This document shows, one piece after another, positions 51,104 to 63,689 of a stretch of 64,000 nucleotides of DNA. The DNA lies in NCBI GenBank assembly GCA_013398055.1, contig VZRS01004062.1:124001-188000 (forward strand), given 5' to 3'. Every line of letters begins with the position of its first letter. Position 1 is the stretch's first letter. The DNA comes from Ifrita kowaldi (Eukaryota; Chordata; Aves; Passeriformes; Cinclosomatidae). The position numbers and the translations under genes were made by a program. Under the pieces are notes generated by a model. That model searched no databases and was not told the DNA's origin. It saw only the letters and a program-made list of their open reading frames with translations.

Positions 51104-51655
51104 TGTGGTAGGTTGACCTCAGCTGGATGCCAGGTGCCCACCAAGCAGCTCTATCACTCCCAGCTGGACAAGGGAGAGAAAATAAGGAGGAAAATATCTC
51201 ATAGGTTGAGATAAGGCAGTTTACTAAAGCAAAAACGAAAGTTTGTGGGTGCCCAAGCAAAGAGAAAAAAATAGTTTTACCCTCTACTTCCCATCAGTGG
51301 GTGATGTCTGCCACTTCCCAGGACATGTAGAAGTTGCTCTAGAAGGCAAATGTTGTAAATAAAAAATGCTCCTCCTTTCCTTAGCTTTTACATCTAGGCT
51401 GACATCATAGGGTATGAAATATCCCTTTGGTTAATTTGGGTCAGCTGGCCTCATGTTCCCTCCCAGGATCTTACCCACTCTCATCCCCTTGATGGGAGGG
51501 GAATGTTGAGAGACAGCAGTAAAGCTGTGCCAGCCCTGCTCAGCAGTACCCAAAACACTGGTGTTCATCAACACCTTCACAGCTGCCAATGCCAAGCACA
51601 GCACTGTGAGGGCTGCTGTGGGAAAATGAGCTCCATCTCAGCCAGACTCAATACA
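51104..51655 (-). mobile_element. LTR of an endogenous retrovirus, related to those at 10877 and 21302
   Basis: The LTR runs from TGTGGTAGGTTGACC (51104) to CA (GACTCAATACA, 51655), about 552 bp. The first ~90 bases match the reverse complement of the 3' part of the LTR at 10877-11784 (GGTTGACC, GGATGCCAGGTGCCCACCA and CTCTATCACTCCC blocks). The remainder resembles the LTR at 21302: GGTTGAGATAAGGCAGTTTA, a GACATCATAGGGTATGAAAT block and CTGCTCAGCAGTA. The minus strand is sense by analogy with those two. The TATA position has decayed to GTAAAAGC on the sense strand. Flanks (GCCAC left, TAATG right) do not match, so no target-site duplication is visible. Endpoints are set by homology. Confidence 0.8.
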
Positions 51656-53105
51656 TAATGTCTAGAAAATGATAAATGCCTATCAGTTTTATCCTCATTA
51701 TTTGCAATAAAATAATTCTGTCTGACACATCACAATCAAAACTACCCTGCGAATTTATCACCTACTGAACCAGGATCAAGAAACCATATGACTGTCTGCC
51801 TCTGTTTCTCATGTAGCTCATTCCATATTGTATGAACACACAAGCACATACAAAATCACAATTTGGCAAAAACACAGTTGCAGGCTCCACTTCATTTTAA
51901 AAATACTGGAGTAGGATTTTCCCCCCTCTCCTTGAGGCTACTCATTAAGGAAGACTGAAACTGGTTTCAGTCTTCCCAAGGAAACGAACATCAGTTCTTT
52001 TCTCTATCTACAAAGAGGCAAACTAGTACCTCCCTCAGACCAGAAGAGAGAAATAGTAATCCAAGTGAAGGTTATATTACATTTTGTGGCATTTTTTATC
52101 CAAAAGCACTCTACCAAGGTGTAAAAAAGAACTGAAAACTGAACTAGGAAGACAGTGCAACAGAGGACATAGCTCTGCTGAGACAGAGAAATCCTCTTGC
52201 CAAAACATACAGTTTCCTCAGGTTTTCTCATGACCTTATTTGTTCATAATATCTTCTTGCGGAAGAAGAGTGAAACATTTTTTACTGTTTCCTGATTCAG
52301 CGCTGCAACTTGCAGACTAACAGAAATGCAGATAAGATTCCTTCTCCGGTGGCTGTTCTTCCTACTCCAGTAGGATCAATTCACGCCACAAAAAAAAAAA
52401 AAAAGGAAAAGATAATTCCCCAGCCTTGGGCTTTTATGCTGTCTCACACCATATACCTCTATATACTACTGTATACCAAGTGAGCTGACCAGGTGATGCT
52501 CTACTGAATACGTTGCCTTTTGGTGATCACGCCAGAGGCATCCAAGTCTCCTGTTATATGTGGCCTAGGTGGTAACTTGGATTCTTCAACTTGAGTCAGA
52601 CACTGCAAAGAAGGACCGTGTTATCTAATTTTTACATTTAGCCATGTCCTTCAAGCCTGACTCAAAGGCCATAGGGTGCTCCTTCTCTCAGCAGGTGCAA
52701 AGGCAAGAGTTACACTCTAATTTTACTACACCCCATAAAATCTTCCCAGAATTCAGTCAATCTATGAGCATCCACAATTTTCAAAGTAATAAAATGAATC
52801 ACCTTTTTTCAGACACACAAGCTTTTAAAGTGATTGTGGTTCCATTTGGACGGGAGAGGGAAAGGAAACAGCTGCTTAAAAGGATTTGGTTACTATCTAT
52901 CTCATTATATGAAAAAGAAAAGGGCTAATGACTTCTTCTAAGCTGCAACATTTGTATTGATTATTAGTTTCTGGATGGGTTATTGAACTCCACTGACATT
53001 AAATTGTGTAGCAGCAAAACAGAGTTAGGAAATCAGGATTCATGAGTGCTAGAAACTGTTCTGATGTATCATATCATTGTTACGAGTGTACTAGTTGCAT
53101 AGTTG
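51656..53105. other. Unique-looking noncoding DNA
   Basis: Nothing recognisable apart from an A15 run at 52390-52404. The open frames at 52004-52231 and 52644-52928 are unrecognised. Confidence 0.4.
52390..52404. repeat. Homopolymer A15
   Basis: Fifteen consecutive A residues after TCACGCCAC. No retroposon body is recognisable upstream. Confidence 0.7.
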
Positions 53106-53657
53106 GAAAGTGTTCTAGTTTGAAAGCAAACCAGTTAAAGACTCAAAATCAGGACCACAACCTAATAGGAAAATTAAAAATAAATGCAATAGTACAAAAA
53201 CACTGACAGAGTCAGGATACAGCCTGACACCCTGTCGGTCAGGGTGTAGGTAGCAGTCCGATTAAAAGCTGGCTGCAGTCTTCTTGGGGTGATAGATGTG
53301 GTTTTGTTGAAGCAGTGATCCTGTAGAAGGGTCTGGTCTTCCTCTGAAGGTCCAGTGGTGGTTATGTAGCTCTTGTCCTCTGGGAATCCAGTAGGTAAGG
53401 GCTGAGTGTGGTGTTCCAAAACTCAGGTAGGAATGCTTGGCTCCTCCCCCTGGGCAGAGCATCTCACAATGGGATGATGTAATTCTGTGAGTCATGCAGT
53501 GAGGCTGGATGGCCAATTAACAGAAGATATCCTCCAGAGGGAGTTATCAGGGCTGTGTCATGGAAGAGACAAAGAACCCTGCCCCACCTGGTTTTAACAG
53601 ATGGTGACAGAATACATACTTTAGGTTAAATTTCACATTGTAACCTAAGACAGAGAG
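53106..53657 (-). mobile_element. Solo LTR of an endogenous retrovirus with near-perfect 5-bp duplication
   Basis: The LTR runs from TGTTCTAG (53111) to CTAAGACA (53652), 542 bp. The termini are imperfect inverted repeats. The flanks are GAAAG (53106-53110) and GAGAG (53653-53657), matching at 4 of 5 positions, so this is a target-site duplication with one later mutation. Interior blocks CCTGACACCCTGTCGGTCAG, CCTCTGAAGGTCCAGTGGTG and CAATGGGATGATGTAATTCT belong to a bird LTR family I recognise by appearance but cannot name safely. I favour minus as the sense strand, from the AT-rich TTTGTACTATTGCATTTATT stretch near that strand's 3' end. No internal retroviral genes flank it. The minus frames at 53174-53419 and 53262-53516 lie within it. 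Confidence 0.85.
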
Positions 53658-56600
53658 ATTGTTGACAATCCCTTTCTCTTGGTAGTCATTAATGAAATTG
53701 AGGACAGGCCCTCAGTTAGACAGAATTATCTGTCTAAAGGAAAAATAAATGTTTCATATCAAGTTGAATTGGTGACCATTTCTGACTTGCTCTAGAAAAG
53801 ATCACCAGAAAAGAGAAATTACGATGCCAAACAGAACTTCTAAAGAGTTCAGGAAGGCGAAAGAGCAAAATTTAATCACAAGGATTAAATATGCAAGTAT
53901 GTCCAAAAGACACCATTTTGACACTGCTGTCTAAATGAGTAAACAAAAGTGATTAAAACTAGAACAAACTGATTAACCTGCTCCCATTTTGTGTGTGTGT
54001 GTTTCCTTCTGGTTGAATTAGTAGCACTCTTAATTCTAACACTCGACAAGCAATTTTCCTTGTCAAGAAAATGGTAGCTGGGACAGAGCATTAAACTGCT
54101 GGCTGGGAGCTGTGTTTTCAACAACCCTTACCTATCTAGAGAGAGGCTCCACGCTTCCTAATGCCAGTCTAAGACTTTTTCTTTACTAGCAACCTCATAG
54201 ACTTTGGGTCCCCAAGGAAGATAGGAGTGAATAAAAATGGAAAGGCTTTCCATTCAAATCCCAAAGCTAACCTTAGATAAATCCAGAGGATTAAGAGAAC
54301 AGCCCTCTGCTTCTACAATATCTTTTTCCCCAAAAGGAGAAATGATACAGAGCATCTGAAGTTTTAAAAATGCTAGGCTGAATATGCATAATAGAAAATC
54401 CCATAAGGATGCCAGCTGTGCATTTATGGATGGATGAAAAGTACAGGCTGTGAGTTGTGCAGTCATTTTCTTAGAGATATCAAGATCTGCTGCTAAAGAG
54501 CAGGAAAATGCAGTCACAGAGCCCACAGCTGACAAGCCTTATTGATGAAGGGCTTGTTTTTGTGCAGAGGCTTGTTTTCTACACATCTGAAGAAGCAGAA
54601 AGGAGGGAAGAGATTGAAATGATGGGTGAGTTAGAGTGGAACAAATTCATATCAGGGGTTTTGTTTTAGAGGGGGTGGACGGCAGTGAAGAAATAGCCAA
54701 GTTTGTGATCATGAGGAGAGCATGAGTCAGTAAAACTGCCTGAGCTCTTTCTGGGTCAGCGTGGGGGCCAGAGCACACTGCGCGTCAGGAAGCAAAGGGA
54801 TCCACAGGGAGCTGGGAGTTAAAACTGTTGCAAGATGAAATTCTGATAGATATGTCAATGTGATAAAATTATATATTTCTTGTGTTTGGAGCCAAAACAG
54901 GGGGGAGGGATGCAAAAATTTCAGTGCAGTCCTTCCTTGCATTCACACAAGCTCTTGGGGCAATCACACTGCACATAGCAGCTGCCATTCCCTCAGCCAT
55001 TCCCTCAGCCATTCCCTCTGCTGGCTGAGACACTGGCTGCACTCCCTTGGGAAAGTATAGCAGCATATTCTGTGGTAAACAGGGTGTCAAAAACAAGGCC
55101 TAGGAGAAATGAAGGAAAGCTTCACTGATCTGTCAGACCTGTTCTCTTCCTGTCAAAAAATTGTTTCCTTTGATACTTCAAAAACTCAGAAGAGCAGATA
55201 CCATCTGGTTAGATACCAGCCAAGTGCAACTCTGTATGTACTGGTGGAAGGACAGGAGGAGGGCCTCATGAGCTGGGAGGGCCTCACATCTCCTGGACAA
55301 AAAACTCCTCATTCCATGCCTCATATTTTTTCTGCTCCAAAGCGAACTTACTTTGCTCTTCTGCTCTGCTTCTGTCAGAACTTGAGATTTAATTTAGCCT
55401 ATAATACATCAAGGAAGGCTTCAGAATATTTGTGAAGCATTCATTGATTAACCTGAAACCAAAATGTCACACTCTTTAATTCATAATCCTAGGACAGACC
55501 TGTCTGTTACTGGTGTAATTTAAATTTTCATTTAGTGTGACAGCACTTGGTCATACTCTTGTTTAATTTACCTTCAATTAGGATGTTATTATAATTAAAT
55601 TTCATCAGAAGTATTGGAACTCAGCTGAATGCAGTGAGGGATTTACACAGCCTTATTTTTCCAAAATCAGAAGGAAAATAATGTAAACAATTCACTTCAC
55701 TTCTTTGCTTAAAAATATAGCAAGTAAATAGCTTTGGCACAGGCACACATCACATCTCTAGGGAAGTGCACGTACACACAGAAATCATCATTGACTAAGG
55801 CTGCTGACAGTTCAGAAAGCGCTGTCTGAATGTAGTTTGACATCTTCACATCCATATTTGCTTCCTTCTCAGGTTTAACCACCTGGGGTAGCTCTTCAGC
55901 AGAAAGGTAAGTTGAGAAGTTTAGTTAATCTACTGCTGGTGGCCTATGTGTGTATTGCCTGGTGAACAATTTGTTGGATAAGTGAAATATGCCTAACTGG
56001 GCTGTCACTCAGGTACAGAATTATTACTCGGTCTTTTACTGTTTCATTTTGATTATGATATTCTTTCTGTGTACATTTTTTTAATCATCAATGGTCTGCT
56101 ACAACAAATTCTGCTCATTAATATCTAGCAAGTTCTGGAATTAATACAATCAATGGCTCTTGGAGGGAGTGGTGATGTGATTAGCTGGAGAGAATCTCAC
56201 TGCCACAAAATCATCAGAGATTATAAAATTCTTGTTAATTTAGCATGGATTTTTAATTATTTTTTTATATTGTTGGCTATATTAAATGAATACAGGCAAT
56301 CTACCTAATGTGGGATTCAAACAAAGGCGTCTTTAAGCACCAGGATATGCAACCGAAGTGAAGCCTGCTTAAAGTTATTTGTTAAAAATGAGAGTAAGAC
56401 AAGAAAAACTGTAATTTTTAAGTAAGTACCAGGATTTCAGTATGGTGTTCCCATATGTCCATATGCAAGATCCACACCTTATTCTCATGCATCCATCTTC
56501 CAGAAATATGAGGGACAGATTTTTAAAGGTATAATGGGAACAGTACTGTAAAATGAACCACATCCAATTTTTTTTCTGCTACAATGCACTGCCAGGAGAA

Positions 56601-57388
56601 AACACAAATGAATTGCAACTGCAGAATTATTAACAAAACAAATTTCTAACTCACTATAGGATAAAACATGGAAGACCTCTTTGGAAGACCATATAAATTA
56701 TATCTATGACATCTTTGAATTGATTAATTTGGGAAAAAGCCCCCAGAGGTAAGGAACTGTAGGGTAAGTCATGAAGCAACAAGCTCTGCTAATGATATAT
56801 AGCATCCCTTAAATTGGAATGGTGTTTTCATGACCTAGTGGAAACTTTTAGGGTTAGATTTTTACATGAAGGAAGTAGAAGATTTTTTTCCCTCAATCTC
56901 ATCCTGATATGTTCAATAATTTATTAAATTTTGTGAATTTGTCCAGCACACCAAAATTATTCCCACCAAGTTTCTTAAATACAGGTTTTTCTGGATGGTG
57001 GCTCTAATACCCTACGGAAGGTATTCTATAAGTTAAAAATATTATATTGCCCTTTTTTACTGGGTAGAATAAAAGACACAATGTTTTTGTTAAGACAGAA
57101 TGTTCTCATAGCTTGCTAGAATTACTTCATTAGTAATCCATCTGTAAGACTAAGTTTTAATAAAATTATGACTCTTTTTATGGTAAATAAGTGCTTGTAT
57201 AAATTCGATGTTAATATCAATACTTATTTTATAGGAAATTTACTGCATATTCCAAAGGCCTGACTAAGAAATGCTTCATGTCTGAAAACATACAGCAGAT
57301 TAAGTACAGAAAGTGTCTTTAAGTTTATGGTTCTTTAGAATTTTTCCTAGAGAGGAACTGCCCCAACAGTGTCTCAAACACCAGGCCA

Positions 57389-57389
<1 letters not shown>
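53658..57389. other. Unique-looking noncoding DNA
   Basis: No recognisable exon or dispersed repeat. It contains a short GT run (53991-54002), a 12-bp tandem repeat (54984-55019), and an AT-rich part (about 55490-56330) with many TAATTA-like cores that may be a conserved noncoding element. The frames at 54254-54535 and 55109-55435 are unrecognised. Confidence 0.4.
54984..55019. repeat. 12-bp tandem repeat, three copies (GCCATTCCCTCA)
   Basis: Three adjacent 12-bp units; the third differs only in its last base. Because the unit is a multiple of three, it makes a short repeated peptide in the overlapping frames, but nothing indicates coding. Confidence 0.85.

Positions 57390-57432
<43 letters not shown>
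57390..57432. repeat. Uninterrupted A43 homopolymer
   Basis: Forty-three consecutive A residues between CCAGGCCAC and GTGTAGCAGG, by far the longest homopolymer in the window. There is no AATAAA close upstream and no clear direct repeat flanking it, so a processed pseudogene is not demonstrated. An expanded microsatellite is the simpler reading. Length in the assembly may be unreliable. Confidence 0.9.
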
Positions 57433-57434
<2 letters not shown>

Positions 57435-58340
57435 GTAGCAGGCAACAGCCAAGAAAACAAAGTTTTCTCTACCTTTTTTTGTTTTTTTTTAATAACTGAG
57501 AAACTCAAAACTGATTTTTACTTTACAAATACTTGGTATTGGTTTAGAATGTACTTAGAATACTTAGATCAGAATATAATGGGATAAAACACTGGAACAT
57601 GTTTGCTAAGTCCTATTCGAATCAAGCTTCTCTGGTAGACATGGACCTGTGTGAGCTGCTTGTGCCAATAAGAAACCTCAAGTCTTTCAAGCAGACCCCA
57701 CATCTGCATGCTACCTGAAAATACAACTATTTACAGAATCATTCAAAAGTCACAGTGCCAAAGATCCTTCTCTCTCACACAAGTTTTGAAATCAACAAGA
57801 ATGAATTTCACGGAGGAAAGAAACCACACTCGGGTCATAAGTCATTTATTTTTTCCTAATTCAAGACATCGTTCATAATTTTAACAAGATTTATCAGAAT
57901 ATGGTGGTATAAGAATATATGGCATATTTATTCATTACATTAATATTAGAGCTTAGTGGCCATAAATATCACATTTACTATTGGCAATCCTTATTATATA
58001 TTTTGATGTTACTTTAATGTAAAAGTGATAACCATTTTGGTCTACTTTGTCATTTGGAATTTCCCCTGGAGGCTAGCTCTAAGTAACAGCAGATTTAGCA
58101 GATTCTTTTCATTACTTGTGGAAAAGTGTGGAAATTGTATCAGATAAAAACACTTCTCTTTCTGTATCTAAAGAATTTGTACTGGGACTCACAATGTGCC
58201 AAAGATTATTTGATACCATTCATATTTGGTAGCTTGTTTGCCTGAGTGTGAAAGGAAAAACTGCATCTGCCTGTTGCCAAAGTCCATTCCCTTTGAACCA
58301 TGCTTGGATAAAACTCAAAGCTGAAGCAATTTACATAATG

Positions 58341-58355
58341 AAAAAAAAAAAAAAA
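58341..58355. repeat. Homopolymer A15
   Basis: Fifteen consecutive A residues after TTACATAATG. A simple repeat with no retroposon features. Confidence 0.7.
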
Positions 58356-61279
58356 TCACTATTGTCTTGCTGTATGTCTATTGTCTTGTTCTATGAAGAA
58401 CAGGTTTTTGTGCCTTTCATAGTTTGTACTGCGCTTAAAACAGTGAAGTAGATATTAGATTTCTGTCCAAGTATCAAGATTTTCCTGTTTCAAAATCAAT
58501 CTTGTAACTGTAAGTTAATATTCCATATACTTGAGCAATACTAATGTGGGATGCCAACACTGGTGCCCGAACACTGTGTGTGGCCCAAAATCACAGGAAG
58601 GTCAGCCCTCTCCAAATGGAAGAAAACCCCAACCACAGCACAATCTGTCTGGGGGGCACCTTTTCAGTTAGCATTGAAGGTCATGAAAGGTTGGGACGAT
58701 TTGTTTATCTTCTTGATTAGAAAATTCAGGACCTTCATTACAGTGCAGTGCATGTGTCACTTTATGACTGCTATTTCCCCATCTCAAACCTGTCTGCACT
58801 CAGATTGCACTTGCCTGACCCAAACTTTGATGACTGTAACGCCCTGAAAGATGAGCCCATAGCTCTGAAGTGGTTCAGGGTGAAACAACACAGGCTACCA
58901 CAGTGTTAGTAGCTCTAAAAGAAAGAGACGAGAAAGAACAAGTGATCAAGAAGCCATATCAAATGAGAAAATTATATTCCAGGATTCAACATTTGAGATC
59001 CCATATGATAAACAGTGAATGGTTCTCAACTGATATCAATGTATCCTATTTTGTGAAATCAGCTTTATCCATTGTGAGTTAAATGTATTTTGGTTCTACT
59101 GGGTTTCGCATTTCCATTTATGAATAAAAGAGACCCATGTGTTGATACTTAATATGGATTTGCATGTGGTCTCATAACTGTGATCAACATAGGTCATAAT
59201 ATCATTGTTATAAGTTAAAAAATGAATTTTTTTTAAAATTAAAAGTTAAATCATTAGGTAGACTAAAATAGTATGGCTTCTCACAAAAACTCTCTGAGTA
59301 GTGGATTTTTAAAATTTATTTTACATATAAACTTACAAAGATTTATTCCATTTCTTTATGAATTATACTTGAATATTTCTTAAGGATCCCTACAGTTATT
59401 CATGCTAATGTGCAGACAAGGTGGGACAACAATGGGAAAATATACACCCACACCTTCACTCTTTTCCCACCCTTTCTATCAGTTTTGTCTCAATCAGTAC
59501 AGTAACAGCAATAATTGCTGGACATCTCACGGCTTCCTCTTTTATACAACACTGCTTCTTACATAGAACCAGCGATAAAGGCAAAGGCTGAACCTACTTT
59601 TAGAAAACTGCTAATGGTACCATTTTCTCCCCAAAATATACACATGCTATTCTCACTCATAAACTGAAACAACAAAAGCATTCCTATAAGAGATGGTACA
59701 GGAAAAGAAATGTATGCATTTTCAACTGATTTCCTTTTCCTTTCTGTCTTCATGATTTTAGACATAGGGGCTGAAGCTCAGCATCCTAGATCTTGACAAT
59801 GGCATTGGGTTTTTTAGATGTGGGCAGGAGAGATGAATTTATTACCTCCTCCTTAGTATGTTTGTTTTCATGGAGAAGTGAATGACCTTCTAAAAGTTAT
59901 TGCTGATAAATGATGAAGGCGCATTAGGTCTTTCTGGGAGGAATTACCCTGTTATTACAGGTCAGGTCTTCTACACTCTGCTCCCGATGTGGAGTCCTCT
60001 TTAGAATCCCCTCTTACAGAGAGTTACTTCTCTGAAAGATATCTCATTGCTTTTTCTCCAAAAACATAGAAACCAGGGCAGACAGCTTTTGTTTTTCAGC
60101 AGGCCTTCTTGCAAGAAAATTAAGAAAGTAACAATGGGGCCTTAACTAGTTTTTAAGTTTATACTTCTGAAAACATCTTCAAATCAATTCCAGATAACAT
60201 AAACAAATTGATTTCCCCGGACCTACCTTGCAATTGGGTTATTTTCCGCATAAATAAGAAATCCCTTATTAGTGATCTGTGGTAATATTTAATGTGTTCA
60301 GTCAGAAACATTTACTCCATTCCCTGGAGTACCGATAGGTCTTAGTCATATTAAACTTGATATTATCTTCATATGTTTCATCAAGTAGTGCCTTTAGACT
60401 ATGTGGTTTGGCCTCTTCTCTACTCCCACACTTTCTTCCATTATGTTGCCAATAAAGATGGCTACAGACAGCAGCAAAATTATACTAAAGAGAGGCATAG
60501 TACAATATAGAGCTTCTTACCATTAAATAATTCAGGTACTGCTGACTGTGAACAAAATTCATAGCCATCTGTCAGCAAGTAAATTTAATTTAGTTAAACA
60601 TGGCAATCCCTTCCTAATAGACAGCTGGCCACATAAACCATGCCACCACACCTCGGAACATCTCAGCAGAAAGACCAGTAAGTGAATGAGCATGGAGTTT
60701 TATCCCTATCCAGAACTAAACAACAATACATACATTTCAATTTTTATGTGTATATATTTGCATATGTGTACTTAATATATATGTATACTGAACAAAAAAT
60801 ACTTTCTTATGTTTTAGGAGCATATAGTTCATGGAAAATATAGTTTAATAGTAATGACTTAATTTCTTCTTATATCAATATCTCAAACTGCACACTTCAC
60901 ACATAGCTAGACCAATAAAAATCTCAAAATTCTATATCCCCCTAAAATTACCTGAACTTTTGCATTTTCCATTCAAAACCAAGTTTTTTTAGTAGTACTG
61001 TGGGACCTTCACAAACCTGTTGGTTTAACTCAGCAGGATGACCCTTGTTCTGCAGTTACATGGAGCTGATCAAAACTGTTAGAACCTATGTAAGTAGAAC
61101 TTACATAGTTAGGATGGTTAGGACACAAATATTGACTAAAATAAACATTTATTTATCCTAACAACCTTTCAAATTATTTTTTAAATTTATGCCAAGTTTG
61201 TTTTCACCCTTGTGCCTTGAAATCTCAGGTCTGCAGAAGCAGAGCAATCTGTACCCAGTGGATGAAACAGGGTACTTTC

Positions 61280-61332
61280 CTGAATGCATAAAAGTAATGA
61301 ATGCATAAAATGTACTGAATGTATAAAATGCA
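61280..61332. repeat. Degenerate tandem repeat, about 18 bp x3
   Basis: Three successive copies of a CTGAATGCATAAAATGTA-like unit with a few substitutions and a length difference of one base. A small local tandem array. Confidence 0.75.
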
Positions 61333-61537
61333 CTTAGAAGAGAGAGCAGAAAATATGTTGTCACTGGTAGCTGGGGAGAAGAGAGACTCCTGTCACAGCT
61401 GTAAATCACCATGATCACCTGAGCAACCTCTTCTCTTTAACAATATCATCTTCATATTTGTACGCAGGGATTTGGTAAGTACCCATACCTAACCTGAAAA
61501 AAATGTCCTTCTTCTAGCAGCTAAAAGCCCTGAAGTT

Positions 61538-61705
61538 CATAGAATCATAGAATCACAGAATGGTTTGTGCTGGAAAGGACATTAGAGATTATGTAGCTCC
61601 AAGCCCCCTGCCATAGGCAGGGCCATTTTCCACTGGACCAAGTTGATAAATGCCCCATCCAAACTGACCCTGAACACTTCCAGCAGCACTTCCAGGGATG
61701 GGGCA
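61538..61705 (-). mobile_element. CR1 LINE 3' end, minus orientation
   Basis: The plus strand begins with CATAGAATCATAGAATCACA, the reverse complement of the CR1 terminal 8-mer repeats. It then shows GAATGGTTTGTGCTGGAAAG, a CCAAGCCCCCTGCCATAGGC block, GCCCCATCCAAACTGACCCT, AACACTTCCAG and CCAGGGATGGGGC. These are the complement of the usual CR1 3' blocks in the expected order. It is the only CR1 copy found on the minus strand in this window. The minus frame at 61589-61780 is its shadow. Confidence 0.92.
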
Positions 61706-63689
61706 AAGTTTTTGCAGCAGACTAAAAGTTCTTGTCATTAAATCAACTTCTGTTTTCACAGTTAGCATGATGAATTTCATTACTCATACCACTTGCTTTG
61801 GAGTAATCCGTAAAATATTCAAAGATAACGGTGTAAATTTTAACTAGTCAATTCTTTATCAGGTGCAGTTAAAGGAAGACACAGACAGATCAGTCTGACA
61901 GGCTCTTACATGAAAGTAGCAAAGGAGGGAGGAAAAGAGCACACTGAAATCAGATTTCTTATTTTCTTTGACTTCTCAAGTTATTGTCAACAAGCATCTG
62001 TGGTTGGCCTTGGCCTTTACAAGGAAATAGACCCTGAACTGAACAGCAGCATAAAACAAAAGCACCGTAAGATCATTGTCTTTAGGAGGTGTTTTAAGGT
62101 GAAAAAATTTCAAGTTGGTAATGCCGACAGGTAACAGATTATTTCACATATGTGAGTGAATGCACATGTGAATGAAAGAGAAGTGGCAAGACCCCAGTCT
62201 GCCAATTGATAAAGGCAAGAACCACCAGCCATGGGGCTGGTCACACAATCTGCTTCTGCACAGGGACTATTTAGATTGGGAAACCAGGGGCTTGAATTCT
62301 GGAAAGAAGAGCAGGTGTGAAAAAGATGGGTTCCCAAAAAGGGGGAACAGTCTTGGAAAGATGAAGATGCATATCCTGCAGATCCTGGAGTTCAGAGTTT
62401 TGGTGGAAATCAATGTCATTGAGCACCTAGAACCTTTCCCAGCACCCAGAACTGGTGACTGAACAGTGGCAGAGCAAGAACGGGTACAACTTTCTGCCCA
62501 ACCTTCCTGTGAAGGGTGCTAACCTTCACTCTTCGCTGCAGGGAAGGAAATCCAAAACCTGGGAATAAAGCCCAGATTAAGTGAGGGAATGAGTGTGGGA
62601 TGAACAAGCAGGGTAAAAGATCTAGTTCTGCTGGTTCTTAAATAAACACCTGCATGTGGGCCCACTAGGGGTTGTAATTTCACTTCGTCTCACTTGCAAC
62701 AGAAGAAAAATAATTTCTGTAATTTATTCTGGAAATGGCTTTTTATTATCCCAAGACGGTGTAATTTTTGGTGTGCAGTGGAAAAAATCAATTGCAGACA
62801 TAACTTGTCAGAAAATGTGATTCTTTGAGACTGACCCTCTCCTTCCTCACTCCTAAATGGCAAAGTAATTACATTAACAGGAAAAGACCTTGAAATAGAA
62901 GTGCAGAAGGTCTAAAAGAGAAGCTTGCACTGAGCTACTTTTTTTTAACTGTTGTTACAGACTCTTTATTTAATGGGAAATTGCTTTGGCTGGCTTTGCT
63001 TCAATTGCTTTGGGGAATTAGAGGGATTTCTCAGCAGAAAAAAATGAAGTGCTTCACCATAAAGTCACTTAGTAGCAGCAAAAGTTTGCATTGCTTCTGG
63101 AGCAACCCCAGGAGCCCCCACAACCCAGACCAGGTCTCTGAGCAGGTTACATACTGCCTGCATGCAGCCACCTAACTCAGGGCTCCAAGCTGTCTCTGAG
63201 AGACACATGTTCCCAAGACCTGCTGTGTAGGTAACTAATAGCACCAAAGTCAGATACCTAAGAAACCTGGCACGGATAGCTTGGAAAACTCTGTGCTTCC
63301 CTTCTGCCCCTTAGAAACAGTGAGATGTGGCTCAGCTTTCCTCACAGACACTGCTGTGCACCGTGACCAAGGTCCAAACCACAGGCATGCCAGCAGAACA
63401 AGGAAGGGATCTTCCCTTCTCCAGTCTGACTCCCATGCACATACGCCAGTTCAAGAACTAGCCCCATCCACAGAAAGAGAATATGAAAGGATTTATTTAG
63501 CCATCTTGGCCTATCTGTGCTGAGTTTTGAGCTTGTGTGGGAGATTTAAACATCAGAGTTGCCTGAAACACTGTCAAAGCCACAGAAGAGCAAGAACTTG
63601 AGATAAGCAAAGAAGAGAGGAACTGGCAACAGGAAGGTGTTAATTCCAGACCAAGTGGAGCTGAGATTTGGTTAGCACATCCTAGTTAA
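61706..63689. other. Unique-looking noncoding DNA
   Basis: Slightly less AT-rich than the rest, with no recognisable exon or repeat. The frames at 61910-62134, 62172-62462 and 63281-63523 have no recognisable family. Confidence 0.4.

Larger units (their letters stand above)
57433..61537. other. Unique-looking noncoding DNA
   Basis: AT-rich, with an A15 tract (58341-58355) and an AT-rich spot near 60740-60790. It ends with a degenerate 18-bp triplication (61280-61332). The frame at 58551-58847 is unrecognised. Confidence 0.4.

Noticed and set aside
47788..51655. A full provirus between the LTRs at 47788 and 51104
   Set aside because: The two LTRs are of unrelated sequence and opposite orientation, and nothing between them resembles gag, pol or env.
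57369..57587. Open frame with a poly-lysine stretch
   Set aside because: The lysines are simply the A43 homopolymer read as AAA codons.
58561..58574. TGGTGCCCGAACAC, which resembles a retroviral tRNA primer-binding site
   Set aside because: No LTR with TG/CA ends, TATA or AATAAA lies directly upstream, and no retroviral coding sequence follows, so it is most likely chance.
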